A DNA stretch of 64,000 nt from Poriferisodalis sp965226645 (lineage in GTDB: Bacteria; Actinomycetota; Acidimicrobiia; Acidimicrobiales; Poriferisodalaceae): positions 682,001 through 746,000 of the forward strand of contig CBDDDL010000003.1 of the NCBI GenBank assembly GCA_965226645.1, read 5' to 3'. Positions 17,167 through 26,157 of the stretch are shown in pieces. A model generated the notes under the pieces. It was not told where the DNA came from. It did no database searches and saw only the letters and a list, made by a program, of their open reading frames with translations. Both the position numbers and the translations under genes were made by a program. Numbering within the stretch: the stretch's first letter is position 1; each line of letters starts with the position of its first letter.

Positions 17167-17742
17167 GTGCCCAAGCGAGTCGTGATCGCAGAGGACGAGG
17201 CCATCATTCGGCTCGACTTGCGGGAAATGCTCGAAGACGAGGGCTACGTCGTCGTGGCCGAGACCGGACGGGGCGACGAAGCGGTGGACCTCGTGCGTCG
17301 CCATGAGCCCGACGTGTGCATATTCGACATCCAGATGCCCGGCCGCGACGGTCTCGATGCAGCCAGGGAGGTCGTCGCCCACCGAACCTCGGCAGTCCTG
17401 ATACTCACGGCGTTCAGCAAACGGCATCTCATCGCCGAAGCGCGTGACGCCGGCGTGCTGTCGTACTTGGTGAAGCCCTTCCAGCGCGAAGAACTTGTAT
17501 CGGCCATCGAAGTGGCATGGGGCCGTTTCACGGAGATGCGCGAGCTGGAGGACACTGTCGAAAGCCTTGAGGAGAAGCTGGAGACCCGCAAGGTGGTTGA
17601 GCGGGCGAAGGGCACCCTGATGGATGAGTTTCAGCTCTCCGAGCAAGACGCGTTCGAGTTCATCCGGAGCACTGCGATGGCCAATCGTGCGAAGATGCGA
17701 GACATCGCGCAGCAGGTCGTCGACGGTCAGCTGACGCCCTGA
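17167..17742 (+). CDS. pdtaR: ANTAR-domain response regulator (PdtaR type)
   Basis: A 191-residue protein. The receiver domain (about 1-120) shows VIAEDEAIIRLDLREML, the phosphoacceptor Asp in VCIFDIQMPGRDGL, and LTAFSK and LVKPF for the Thr and Lys positions. A coiled-coil linker leads to a C-terminal ANTAR domain (KVVERAKGTLMDEFQLSEQDAFEFIR, written across the 130-180 region) that binds paired RNA hairpins to prevent transcription termination. GTG 17167 has AGGGGA 6 nt upstream. In other actinobacteria the cognate kinase is PdtaS, encoded elsewhere. polA follows after 20 nt, the standard actinobacterial neighbourhood. Confidence 0.93.
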   Translation: MPKRVVIAEDEAIIRLDLREMLEDEGYVVVAETGRGDEAVDLVRRHEPDVCIFDIQMPGRDGLDAAREVVAHRTSAVLILTAFSKRHLIAEARDAGVLSYLVKPFQREELVSAIEVAWGRFTEMRELEDTVESLEEKLETRKVVERAKGTLMDEFQLSEQDAFEFIRSTAMANRAKMRDIAQQVVDGQLTP

Positions 17743-17762
17743 GGTCCCCGCTGGGAGGCCCG

Positions 17763-20489
17763 ATGACGAGGCTCCTGTTGCTTGACGGGAATTCCCTGAC
17801 CTACCGGGCGTTCTTCGCCGTGCCCGAAGAGATGGCAACGCGTGCAGGCCAGCGCACCGGTGCGGTCTATGGATTCACCTCGATGCTCATCAATCTGGTG
17901 CGCGACCATCGTCCAGACGCGCTTGGGGTGTGCTTCGACCTTCCCGAACCGACCTTTCGCCACAAGGCGGCGCCGCACTACAAGGCCCAACGCGACGAGA
18001 CCCCCGCAACCTTGATCGAGCAATTCGGCCTTGTGCGTCAAGTGCTCGAATCTCTGAGCATTCCAGCCATCGACTGTGCGGGATTCGAGGCCGACGATCT
18101 GCTCGCGACGCTGGCGCATGAGGCGGATCTTCGAGGTGACGACGTTCTGATTGTCAGCGGCGACAGGGACGTGTACCAACTCGTGCGCGATCCGCGAGTC
18201 CGAGTTCTGTACAACCGCCGGGGAGTCACCGACTACGCGCTGTACGACGAGGCTGGCATCCTCGAGCGGACCGGCGTCACGCCCGAGCTGTACGTGCAGT
18301 ACGCCGCGTTGCGGGGGGATCCCTCCGACAACCTGCCCGGAGTACCCGGAGTCGGGGAGAAGACGGCGGCGAAGCTGCTCAACTCGTACGGAAGCGTGGA
18401 CGCCTTGCTCGATGCTGCATCCGAGCAGACACCGAAGCTGGCCGAGAATCTCGCAGCACACGCCGATGTCGTTCACCGCAACGTCGAATTGATGGAGCTG
18501 CGAACCGATGCACCGATTGACGTACCTGCAGATGAGCTCCTGTGGGACGGTTTCGATACCGAGCTCGTCAATCGCACCTTCGATTTCCTCGAGTTCGGCA
18601 GCCTGCGCGCCCGACTGCAAGACGCTCTCGCTGAAACGGCGCTGGACGGATTGCTCACTGTTGGGCCGGGCGAGCGCGACTCGGTTCGATTGCCAGATGT
18701 GCGGCTGCTGTCGACCGTCTCAGACGACCACCTAGCGGATCAACTGGCCGAACTCGCGCAGCGCTCCGAGCCCATCGCAGTGGGATGGGCGCTCAGTCGC
18801 GACGGCACGCTGGGCGTGCTGGCGATCGCAGTCGACGCTGCCGCCGGAGACGTGCTCGCGCTGGGCCCGGACCAGCTCGCTCGCGAAGAGATCGCAAGTG
18901 CGCTCGGGGCTTTGCTTGGGTCTGGCGGTCCGGGCGTGCATGTTCATCAGGCCAAGCCCTTGATGCGAGCCCTCGTGCAACTGCCCGGAATCGATCGCGA
19001 GGGCGCGGGCCTGCCGGGGCTGGGAGTGGATACTGCCATCGCTGCCTACCTCATTGACCCGTCCGAGGGCCGCGACGAGCTCGGGGCACTGCTGGCTCGA
19101 CACTGCGAGGTCCAGTTCGATGACACCGAAAGCGACTCCCAGGGCGAGCTGGGATTCGATGAAATTGATACAGAGCTCGCGGGTCGCAGCGCGGCAGCCG
19201 GTCGAGATGCTCTCGCCGTCGCAACGCTCGCCCCAGTACTTGAAGGACTGCTCGATGCAATGGGCATGTCCGATCTCTACCGCGACATTGAGCGCCCGCT
19301 TATTTCAGTCTTGGCCCGTATGGAGGCCGTCGGCATCGGGGTCGACCGAGCCGAGCTTGAGGCGTTGCGGGATCATCTCACCGCCGAAGTAAAGGCGCTC
19401 GAAGCCGAAGTACGTCTGCTGGCGGGACGCGACGATCTCAACGTCAACTCGCCGAAGCAGCTGGCAGAGGTGCTGTTCACCGATCTGGGCCTGGCGCCTC
19501 AGCGCAAGACGAAAACGGGCTATTCCACCAGCGCTTCTGCACTCGAGTCGCTGCGCGGTGAGCACGAGATCGTGGATCGTCTGCTGGCCTACAGGGAAGT
19601 GGAAAAGCTCCGCTCTACGTACGGCGTCAGTTTGCTGGAGTACGTGTCCGCCGATGGACGCATTCGCGCCACCTTCAATCAGACCGTCGCACGCACTGGC
19701 CGACTCAGCTCGGAGGAACCCAACCTTCACAACATTCCGGTGCGCACCGAGCAGGGCCGGCTGTTCCGGCGAGCCTTCGTGCCCGCAGACGGGTTCGAGC
19801 TGCTGATCGCGGACTACAACCAGATTGAGCTGCGCGTCATCGCGCATCTCTCGGGGGACCCCGGCCTCGTCGCTGCATTCGCTGCGGGCCGTGACATCCA
19901 CAGCGCCACCGCCGCCTCCTTGTTTGGCGTTGCGCCCCGCGATGTCACTGCCCAGCAGCGATCCACGGCGAAGATGGTGAGCTACGGGTTGGCATACGGG
20001 ATGGAGGCGTACGGTCTCGGGCGGCGTCTCGGCGTGCCGACCGATGAAGCGGCGTCAATCTTGGCTGCGTACTTCGAGGCCTTCCCCAATGTTCGCTCGT
20101 TCATGGACGGCGTTGTGGCACAGAGCCGCGAGCGGGGATACACCGAGACGGCGTTCGGCCGACGCCGGCCACTGCCGGAGCTTTCGGCTCACAATTTCCG
20201 AGTGCGGCAGGCCGCTGAGCGGCAGGCGATGAACGCCCCGATCCAGGGTCTCGCGGCAGACATCTTCAAGGTGGCGCTGGTTCGGCTGTCTGCTGCTCTG
20301 GATGCGCACGGATGGGCCAGCCGACTCGTGCTCCAGGTCCACGATGAGGTCATCGTCGAGGTTCATCCAGATGAAGCACACGAAGTGACCGAACTGACCG
20401 TCGAGACGATGCGACATGCCGCAGACCTCGCTGTGCCGCTCGAAGTCCACGTCGCGACGGGTGCCACGTGGGCAGATGCCAAGGCATGA
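17763..20489 (+). CDS. polA: DNA polymerase I
   Basis: A 908-residue protein with three regions. The 5' nuclease (about 1-300) shows LLLDGNSLTYRAFFA, AGFEADDLLATLA, GDRDVYQLV and a helix-hairpin-helix LPGVPGVGEKTAAKLL. A degenerate 3'-5' exonuclease fold (about 300-490) shows no clear DxE metal-binding motif. The polymerase (about 500-908) has motif A DYNQIELRVIAHLSGD, motif B RSTAKMVSYGLAYGMEAYG and motif C LQVHDEVIVEV. It fills gaps in replication and excision repair. The loss of proofreading residues matches Pol I of mycobacteria and many other bacteria. It lies 65 nt before rpsA. Confidence 0.97.
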   Translation: MTRLLLLDGNSLTYRAFFAVPEEMATRAGQRTGAVYGFTSMLINLVRDHRPDALGVCFDLPEPTFRHKAAPHYKAQRDETPATLIEQFGLVRQVLESLSIPAIDCAGFEADDLLATLAHEADLRGDDVLIVSGDRDVYQLVRDPRVRVLYNRRGVTDYALYDEAGILERTGVTPELYVQYAALRGDPSDNLPGVPGVGEKTAAKLLNSYGSVDALLDAASEQTPKLAENLAAHADVVHRNVELMELRTDAPIDVPADELLWDGFDTELVNRTFDFLEFGSLRARLQDALAETALDGLLTVGPGERDSVRLPDVRLLSTVSDDHLADQLAELAQRSEPIAVGWALSRDGTLGVLAIAVDAAAGDVLALGPDQLAREEIASALGALLGSGGPGVHVHQAKPLMRALVQLPGIDREGAGLPGLGVDTAIAAYLIDPSEGRDELGALLARHCEVQFDDTESDSQGELGFDEIDTELAGRSAAAGRDALAVATLAPVLEGLLDAMGMSDLYRDIERPLISVLARMEAVGIGVDRAELEALRDHLTAEVKALEAEVRLLAGRDDLNVNSPKQLAEVLFTDLGLAPQRKTKTGYSTSASALESLRGEHEIVDRLLAYREVEKLRSTYGVSLLEYVSADGRIRATFNQTVARTGRLSSEEPNLHNIPVRTEQGRLFRRAFVPADGFELLIADYNQIELRVIAHLSGDPGLVAAFAAGRDIHSATAASLFGVAPRDVTAQQRSTAKMVSYGLAYGMEAYGLGRRLGVPTDEAASILAAYFEAFPNVRSFMDGVVAQSRERGYTETAFGRRRPLPELSAHNFRVRQAAERQAMNAPIQGLAADIFKVALVRLSAALDAHGWASRLVLQVHDEVIVEVHPDEAHEVTELTVETMRHAADLAVPLEVHVATGATWADAKA

Positions 20490-20554
20490 GCCCCCGGTAG
20501 CCTTGCCCTGCGCTTTGAGCGGCTCGCTCTGCCGCCTGCGCTCGTATCCCCGAC

Positions 20555-22105
20555 GTGAGCAACTCTGACACCGTGACCGACGCAACCGCCCCCGCCACCG
20601 AAACCTTGGATCCAGAACCCGCAGCTCCCCCAGAGCCTGCTGCGGAAGGGACTCCCCCAGAAGCCTCGGTCGGAACCGGCGCAGCAGACGAGAACGGCGC
20701 AGCGGACGGCAACGGTGCGACCAGCAGTGGCTTCGGAATATTCACCGAAGCTGGCGAGTACGTGCCGCGAATCGTGGCGATCGACGACTTGGGCGATGTC
20801 TCATTTGAAGAGGCCGTCGCAGGGACGATCGTCGAGTTCGACGACGGCGACATTGTGGCTGGCACCGTTGTACGCGTCGACCGCGACGAGGTGCTGCTGG
20901 ACATCGGTTTCAAGTCCGAGGGCGTCATCCCGTCTCGCGAGCTTTCCATCCGCCACGACGTCGACCCGTCCGAGGTCGTCGCGATTGGCGATCAGATCGA
21001 AGCGCTCGTTCTGCAGAAGGAAGACGCTGACGGTCGGCTGGTCCTTTCGAAGAAGCGGGCGCAGTACGAACGGGCGTGGGGCCGTATCGAAGAGATTCGC
21101 GAATCCGACGGCGTCGTCAAGGGCCCGGTGATCGAAGTCGTCAAGGGCGGGCTGATCGTCGATATCGGTTTGCGCGGCTTCCTGCCGGCTTCGCTGGTCG
21201 AGCTCCGGCGGGTGCGGGATCTCGCTCCGTACGTCGGGCGTGAGCTCGAGGCGAAGATCATCGAACTCGACAAGAACCGCAACAACGTCGTGCTCAGCCG
21301 GCGTGCCTGGCTCGAGGAGAGCCTCAAGGAAGAGCGCGAGGGATTCTTGCGAGACCTCCAGCGCGGTGAGCGGCGAACGGGCCGGGTCTCGTCAGTGGTG
21401 AGCTTCGGCGCATTCGTCGATCTGGGCGGTATGGACGGACTCATCCATGTCTCCGAGCTCTCCTGGAAGCATGTTGATCACCCCAGCTCGGTGGTCACCA
21501 TCGGCGACGAGGTCCACGTGGAGGTTCTTGAGATCGACCGTGAGCGCGAACGCATCTCGCTGTCGCTCAAGGCCACGCAACAGGATCCATGGGAGGCGTT
21601 CGCTACCAGCCACCGTGTGGAAGAACTGGTCTACGGACGGGTCACAAAGCTTGTGCCGTTCGGCGCATTCGTGCAGGTCGGCGACGGCATCGAAGGCTTG
21701 GTGCACATCTCGGAGATGTCTGCTCACCACGTCGAGCTGCCCGAGCAGGTTGTCTCGCCTGGCGAGGAACTGTGGGTGAAGATCATCGATCTCGACCTCC
21801 AGCGCCGACGGATCAGCCTGTCCATCAAGCAGGCAGCCGAGGGAGGCGTGGTCGCCGAGGAGTACCGCGAGGCATTCGGCGATCATGCGTACGACGAAGA
21901 GGGCAACTTCATCGGAGAGTTCAGCTACGAAACCCCTGCCGAAGGCGAGGAGTCCGAGGCCGAGCGTGCCTGGCGCGAGTACTACGAAGAGCACGGCGAA
22001 GAGGCCTACCGCCAAGCGCTGGCTCACTATGAGAACCAGGATCCGGATGACGCACCCGCGGCGGATGCCGCTGAAGGTGACGATGCCGCTGAAGGTGACG
22101 ACTAG
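20555..22105 (+). CDS. rpsA: 30S ribosomal protein S1
   Basis: A 516-residue protein with four S1 RNA-binding domains in order (about 100-170, 185-255, 270-345, 355-430). Examples: VRVDRDEVLLDIGFKSEGVI, VSFGAFVDLGGMDGLIHVSE and VPFGAFVQVGDGIEGLVHIS. It helps load mRNA on the small subunit. The N-terminus carries about 80 residues rich in Ala, Pro, Glu and Gly before the first domain, longer than in most S1 proteins, and the C-terminus ends in an acidic tail with a duplicated AAEGDD. GTG start. It precedes coaE as in other actinobacteria. Confidence 0.95.
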   Translation: MSNSDTVTDATAPATETLDPEPAAPPEPAAEGTPPEASVGTGAADENGAADGNGATSSGFGIFTEAGEYVPRIVAIDDLGDVSFEEAVAGTIVEFDDGDIVAGTVVRVDRDEVLLDIGFKSEGVIPSRELSIRHDVDPSEVVAIGDQIEALVLQKEDADGRLVLSKKRAQYERAWGRIEEIRESDGVVKGPVIEVVKGGLIVDIGLRGFLPASLVELRRVRDLAPYVGRELEAKIIELDKNRNNVVLSRRAWLEESLKEEREGFLRDLQRGERRTGRVSSVVSFGAFVDLGGMDGLIHVSELSWKHVDHPSSVVTIGDEVHVEVLEIDRERERISLSLKATQQDPWEAFATSHRVEELVYGRVTKLVPFGAFVQVGDGIEGLVHISEMSAHHVELPEQVVSPGEELWVKIIDLDLQRRRISLSIKQAAEGGVVAEEYREAFGDHAYDEEGNFIGEFSYETPAEGEESEAERAWREYYEEHGEEAYRQALAHYENQDPDDAPAADAAEGDDAAEGDD

Positions 22106-22134
22106 CTCGTCCGCCCTCCGCTGAGCTCGGCTTG

Positions 22135-22770
22135 ATGATTGCGGTCGGGCTGACCGGCGGTATCGGCAGCGGCAAGAGCACCGTTGCGGTGGGGTTTGTC
22201 GACCGTGGAGCTGCGCTCATCGACGCCGATGCCATCGTGCGAGAACTGCAGGATCCCGCTGGCGAGGTGTTTGCAGAGATGGTCGCTCGCTTCGGCGACG
22301 GCATTGTTGCTGCCGACGGCACGTTGGACCGCGCCGCGGTCGCGTCAATCGTGTTCACCGATGCTGAAGCGCTCGCGGACCTGAACGTGATCACCCATCC
22401 GCCGGTCGGGCGCGAGATCCGGCGGCGGCTGGACGAACTGGCGGGCACTGAGCGGCTCGTCGTCCTCGACATACCGCTATTGGCTGAGGGCTTGGTGAAA
22501 GGGCGGCCGGCTCGTTATCCGACGAGCGGAATCGTCGTCGTCGACACGCCGACGGAACTGGCAGTCGAGCGCCTCGTGAAGTCGCGCGGGTTCACCGCAG
22601 TTGACGCGCGGGCGCGGATCGCCGCGCAGTTGTCCCGCTCCGAGCGGCGTGCACTCGCTGACTGGATCATCGACAATTCAGGCGGAATCGACGAGCTCGA
22701 AGCGGCCGTGGACGCCGCGTTCGAATGGGCAAGCGCGCTGCCGAGCAGCGAACCGACGACTCACGGCTGA
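22135..22770 (+). CDS. coaE: Dephospho-CoA kinase
   Basis: A 211-residue protein for the last step of CoA synthesis. The Walker A motif is GLTGGIGSGKSTVA; DADAIVRELQ binds substrate; VVLDIPLLAEG is the conserved CoaE strand and loop. It lacks the extra C-terminal UPF0157 domain found in mycobacterial CoaE. ATG 22135 is preferred over an adjacent in-frame TTG. It lies 29 nt after rpsA. Confidence 0.94.
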   Translation: MIAVGLTGGIGSGKSTVAVGFVDRGAALIDADAIVRELQDPAGEVFAEMVARFGDGIVAADGTLDRAAVASIVFTDAEALADLNVITHPPVGREIRRRLDELAGTERLVVLDIPLLAEGLVKGRPARYPTSGIVVVDTPTELAVERLVKSRGFTAVDARARIAAQLSRSERRALADWIIDNSGGIDELEAAVDAAFEWASALPSSEPTTHG

Positions 22771-22802
22771 CCGAGCAGCGCATCGGCGGGGCGCAGCCGA
22801 GT

Positions 22803-23348
22803 TCAGATGGCGATCGGCGTTCCGCAGTGTGGGCAGATCGGGTCGAGCGATCGCGCGTCGAATTGTGACGGCTTGACCAGCAAGAAGCAGCCTTCGCAGA
22901 GGATCTCGTCCTCCTGCTTCGACGTTGAGCGGGAGCCGGGCACGATGCGGATGTCATCGTCCTCGTCGTCTTCATCGTCGTCCTCGGACGCGAGCCGCTC
23001 CTTGAGGATCTCTCCGAGGTCGGCCTCGAGTTCCTCGTCCTCGTCGTCCTCGTCGTCGTCGTCGTCGGGTCGAACGCCAGCGGGGACTTCACGAGGCGCA
23101 GGCAGATCGGCGTCGTCGCCGGCAGAGTCGTCGGCGTCGTCGCCGGCGTCGCCGGAATCGTCGAACGGAAGATTGCCGAGATCTACGTCGTCGATTTCGA
23201 GGTCTACGAGCCCGCCGACGACAAGCTCTTCGTCCTCGAGCTCCTCATCAGGTGGTTCGAGGCCGACTTTTTCAAGAATCTCGTCGGCGGGAGCGTCTTC
23301 GTCGAGCGAGTCGACGGTCGCTTCGGCGTCGGGTTCGTCGTGGCTCAT
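22803..23348 (-). CDS. Acidic protein with C-terminal zinc ribbon (DUF4193-like)
   Basis: A 181-residue protein. Residues 1-125 are extremely acidic, with runs of Asp/Glu coded by GAC/GAG-type repeats. The last 40 residues hold two CxxC pairs (ILCEGCFLLVKPSQFD and ICPHCGTPIAI), a likely zinc ribbon. The end resembles actinobacterial DUF4193 proteins (short acidic proteins with a CxxCF motif), though this one is longer. The role is unknown; charge and ribbon suggest nucleic-acid or RNA-polymerase contact, which is inference only. ATG 23348; longer frames upstream run through uvrB on the other strand and are not real. It is divergent from uvrB. Confidence 0.75.
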   Translation of the reverse strand: MSHDEPDAEATVDSLDEDAPADEILEKVGLEPPDEELEDEELVVGGLVDLEIDDVDLGNLPFDDSGDAGDDADDSAGDDADLPAPREVPAGVRPDDDDDEDDEDEELEADLGEILKERLASEDDDEDDEDDDIRIVPGSRSTSKQEDEILCEGCFLLVKPSQFDARSLDPICPHCGTPIAI

Positions 23349-23675
23349 GGGCTGTTGTGGCCTGGTGGTTGGCTCAATGTCCTGAGGGGTTGTTCGGTCG
23401 TGGGCTCTGGCTCGGGTAGAGCGCGAGCGCCTCGAAGGTGCGGTCAATGCAATCGGCAGGAGCAGCGGCTCGCTGTCGGGCGTCAGCGCGGCAGGATAAC
23501 CACACCGACCGGCCGCAGGCGGGCATGCCCCGATGTCGCGGCACAACGCGCACGCGGTTGGCGCGTGTGCTCCCCATTCAACACCACGAACGCCGCAGCG
23601 GGCACTGTGAGTCCGAGCGACGCCGGACCGTTCGGCACGGTGATCAAGTCCGCCCTTCGGCATAGCCTCAAGCGC
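23349..23675. other. Divergent intergenic region (zinc-ribbon gene / uvrB)
   Basis: 327 bp without a convincing gene. It should hold the promoters of the zinc-ribbon gene (minus) and uvrB (plus). I looked for the 16-mer found before uvrA and the HNH gene and did not find it here, nor a clear GAAC-N4-GTTC box. Confidence 0.5.
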
Positions 23676-25760
23676 ATGTCGGCAGCCTCCACTGCGACGC
23701 GGCGATCCCGTCCCTGGCTGCCGAGTCCGACGGCCGCACATCCATTGCGTGTGGTCGCGGGCTTCGAGCCGGCCGGCGATCAACCTCAGGCAGTAGCGGA
23801 GCTGTCCGAAGGAATTGCTCGTGGCGACCGATTCCAGACCCTGCTGGGCATCACCGGTTCGGGAAAGAGCGCGACGATCGCGTGGACGATCGAACGCACT
23901 CAGCGGCCCACGCTGGTGCTCGCGCCCAACAAGTCGCTGGCGGCGCAGCTTGCGAACGAGTTTCGAGAGTTCTTTCCCGACAACCGCGTGGAGTACTTCG
24001 TCTCCTACTACGACTACTACCAACCCGAGGCTTACATGCCCGCCTCGGACACCTATATCGAAAAGGACTCCTCCGTCAACGACGAGATCGACCGGCTGCG
24101 GCACTCCGCAACGGCAGCACTGCTGACCCGACGCGATGTCATCGTGGTGGCATCGGTGTCTGCGATCTACGGGTTGGGCTCGCCCGAGGAATACCTCAGC
24201 CAGATGCTCTACCTGCGGGTGGGCGAGATCGTCGACCAGCGGACGATCCTGCGGCGCCTCGTTGACATGCAGTACGAGCGGAATGACATGAACCTTGTGC
24301 GGGGCAAATTTCGCGTCCGCGGCGACACGCTTGAAATCCACCCGGCATACGAGGAATTTCTGGTGCGAGTCGAGCTCTTCGGCGACGAAATCGACCGCGT
24401 CAGCCGCATAGATCCCGTCACGGGCGAACGCCTCGGCGAGCTCTCCGAAATCACGGTGTTCCCGGCCTCGCACTACGTGACGGGTGCCGACAAGCTGCAG
24501 CGAGCGATCGGCGGCATCGAGACTGAGCTGGCAGAACGACTGGGGTTCTTCGAGAGCAACAACCAGCTGCTTGAGGCGCAACGACTGCGGATGCGCACCG
24601 AATACGACCTCGAGATGCTCGCCGAGCTCGGCTATTGCAACGGCGTCGAGAACTATTCGATGCACCTCGACGGCCGCACGTACGAAGAGCCGCCTTACAC
24701 GCTGCTCGACTTCTTTCCCGACGACTACTTGCTGGTCATCGACGAGAGCCATGTGGCGGTGCCGCAGCTGCACGGTCAGTTTGCGGGGGATCGGGCACGC
24801 AAGGACACGCTCGTCGAGCACGGGTTTCGACTGCCGTCAGCGCGGGACAATCGCCCTTTGCGCTTCGAGGAAGTTATGGAACGCCTCAACCAGGTTGTCT
24901 TCCTCTCAGCCACACCGAGCGATTACGAGCTGCGCACGAGCCAGCAGGTCGTCGAGCAGATCGTTCGGCCGACCGGGCTTGTCGATCCCGAGATTGTGAT
25001 CCGCCCAACCAAGGGCCAAATCGACGATCTGATGTCGGAGATCGAGCGCGTGACCGAGCGGGGGCAGCGCGTCCTCGTCACCACGCTGACTAAGAAGATG
25101 TCCGAGGACCTCACGGACTACTTGCTCGAGCTGGGTGTGCGGGTGCGCTACCTCCATTCTGAAATCGACACCATCGAGCGCATCGAGATCCTTCGAGACC
25201 TGCGGTTGGGACTCTTCGATGTGCTCGTGGGAATCAACTTGCTGCGCGAGGGCTTGGACCTGCCCGAGGTCAGCCTTGTGGCGATTCTTGACGCGGACAA
25301 GGAAGGCTTTCTGCGCAGCCAGACATCGCTCATCCAGACGATCGGACGAGCAGCGCGCAATGTGGACGGCCAAGTGGTGATGTACGCCGATGCGGTGACT
25401 AATTCGATGCGGCGGGCGGTGTCAGAGACCAATCGACGGCGCGGTGTGCAACAGGCGTACAACGCCGAGCACGGCATCGATCCGCAAACCATCCGCAAGG
25501 CCGTCACCGACATCCTCGAAGTGCTGCGTGGACCGGCTGCGGGAGCGCCAGTGCCCGAGAACCTCGTCGGGAGGCGCGTCACCTCCGAGCGGATGCGCGC
25601 CGCGTATGGGGATCTCCCAGCCGACGACCTCACGCGGCTCGTTGCGTCGCTGGAAGAGGAGATGGCGGAGGCCGCTTCGGACCTGCGATTCGAATACGCA
25701 GCCCGCCTGCGCGACGAACTGCGGGAACTGCGCCGGGACCTGCGCGACGCGAGCGGCTAG
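23676..25760 (+). CDS. uvrB: Excinuclease ABC subunit B
   Basis: A 694-residue protein. Walker A is LLGITGSGKSATIAW (Ser where most have Thr). The beta-hairpin YYDYYQPEAYMP, helicase motif LLVIDESHVAVPQL, SATPSDYE, GINLLREGLDLPEVSLVAIL and QTIGRAARN are all present. The C-terminal UVR domain (about 650-690, LRFEYAARLRDELRELRRDL) binds UvrC. It verifies damage delivered by UvrA and recruits UvrC. ATG 23676 gives the normal length; the open frame runs further upstream but overlaps the opposing zinc-ribbon gene. Confidence 0.96.
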   Translation: MSAASTATRRSRPWLPSPTAAHPLRVVAGFEPAGDQPQAVAELSEGIARGDRFQTLLGITGSGKSATIAWTIERTQRPTLVLAPNKSLAAQLANEFREFFPDNRVEYFVSYYDYYQPEAYMPASDTYIEKDSSVNDEIDRLRHSATAALLTRRDVIVVASVSAIYGLGSPEEYLSQMLYLRVGEIVDQRTILRRLVDMQYERNDMNLVRGKFRVRGDTLEIHPAYEEFLVRVELFGDEIDRVSRIDPVTGERLGELSEITVFPASHYVTGADKLQRAIGGIETELAERLGFFESNNQLLEAQRLRMRTEYDLEMLAELGYCNGVENYSMHLDGRTYEEPPYTLLDFFPDDYLLVIDESHVAVPQLHGQFAGDRARKDTLVEHGFRLPSARDNRPLRFEEVMERLNQVVFLSATPSDYELRTSQQVVEQIVRPTGLVDPEIVIRPTKGQIDDLMSEIERVTERGQRVLVTTLTKKMSEDLTDYLLELGVRVRYLHSEIDTIERIEILRDLRLGLFDVLVGINLLREGLDLPEVSLVAILDADKEGFLRSQTSLIQTIGRAARNVDGQVVMYADAVTNSMRRAVSETNRRRGVQQAYNAEHGIDPQTIRKAVTDILEVLRGPAAGAPVPENLVGRRVTSERMRAAYGDLPADDLTRLVASLEEEMAEAASDLRFEYAARLRDELRELRRDLRDASG

Positions 25761-25896
25761 AGAACGACGACTGCTGCAATTCGCCGCTGCCACCGCTGAA
25801 TACTTGGATTGAGAACTACCGCAGATAGTTCGATCGCAATCGAAGTCCGGTTGGCTGTCGCACGTCGCGAATAGACGGCGCTTCGCGAGTCAGGGC

Positions 25897-26157
25897 GGGC
25901 TGCGGGTGGTAGCTGCCTCGAGTTGGGGCGGGGCAACGGTGCCGGACTGGGCAGCCGGGTGTGGTTGGGGGCTGCGGGCGGTGGCTGGTGCCAGTACCCG
26001 GTGACAACCGCATACCCCGTAGCAGCCACACAGGCAGGGCCATTCCACGGGCGTGGTTACGGGCTGCGGGCTGTCGCTACGTCATCGGCGAAGGGCCATG
26101 GTGCGGCACCGGGCCGTTCCACGGGTGTGGTTATGGGCTGCGGGCGGTGGCTGGTGC
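25897..26157 (+). repeat. Four copies of a GGGCTGCGGG-core repeat at the HNH 3' end
   Basis: The 370 bp after uvrB hold no other gene. Units with core GGGCTGCGGGCGGTGGCTGG occur near 25897, 25959, 26040 and 26114. The last two share a longer form starting CCRTTCCACGGGYGTGGTTA, 74 nt apart. The last unit overlaps the end of the HNH gene, encoding its C-terminal ATARSP on the other strand. Two reverse-complement copies lie at 30089-30178 beside the broken HNH copy. Confidence 0.7.

Noticed and set aside
22803..24821. A 672-codon minus-strand frame through uvrB
   Set aside because: Only its last 181 codons resemble a real protein; the rest mirrors uvrB. I kept the short gene starting at 23348.
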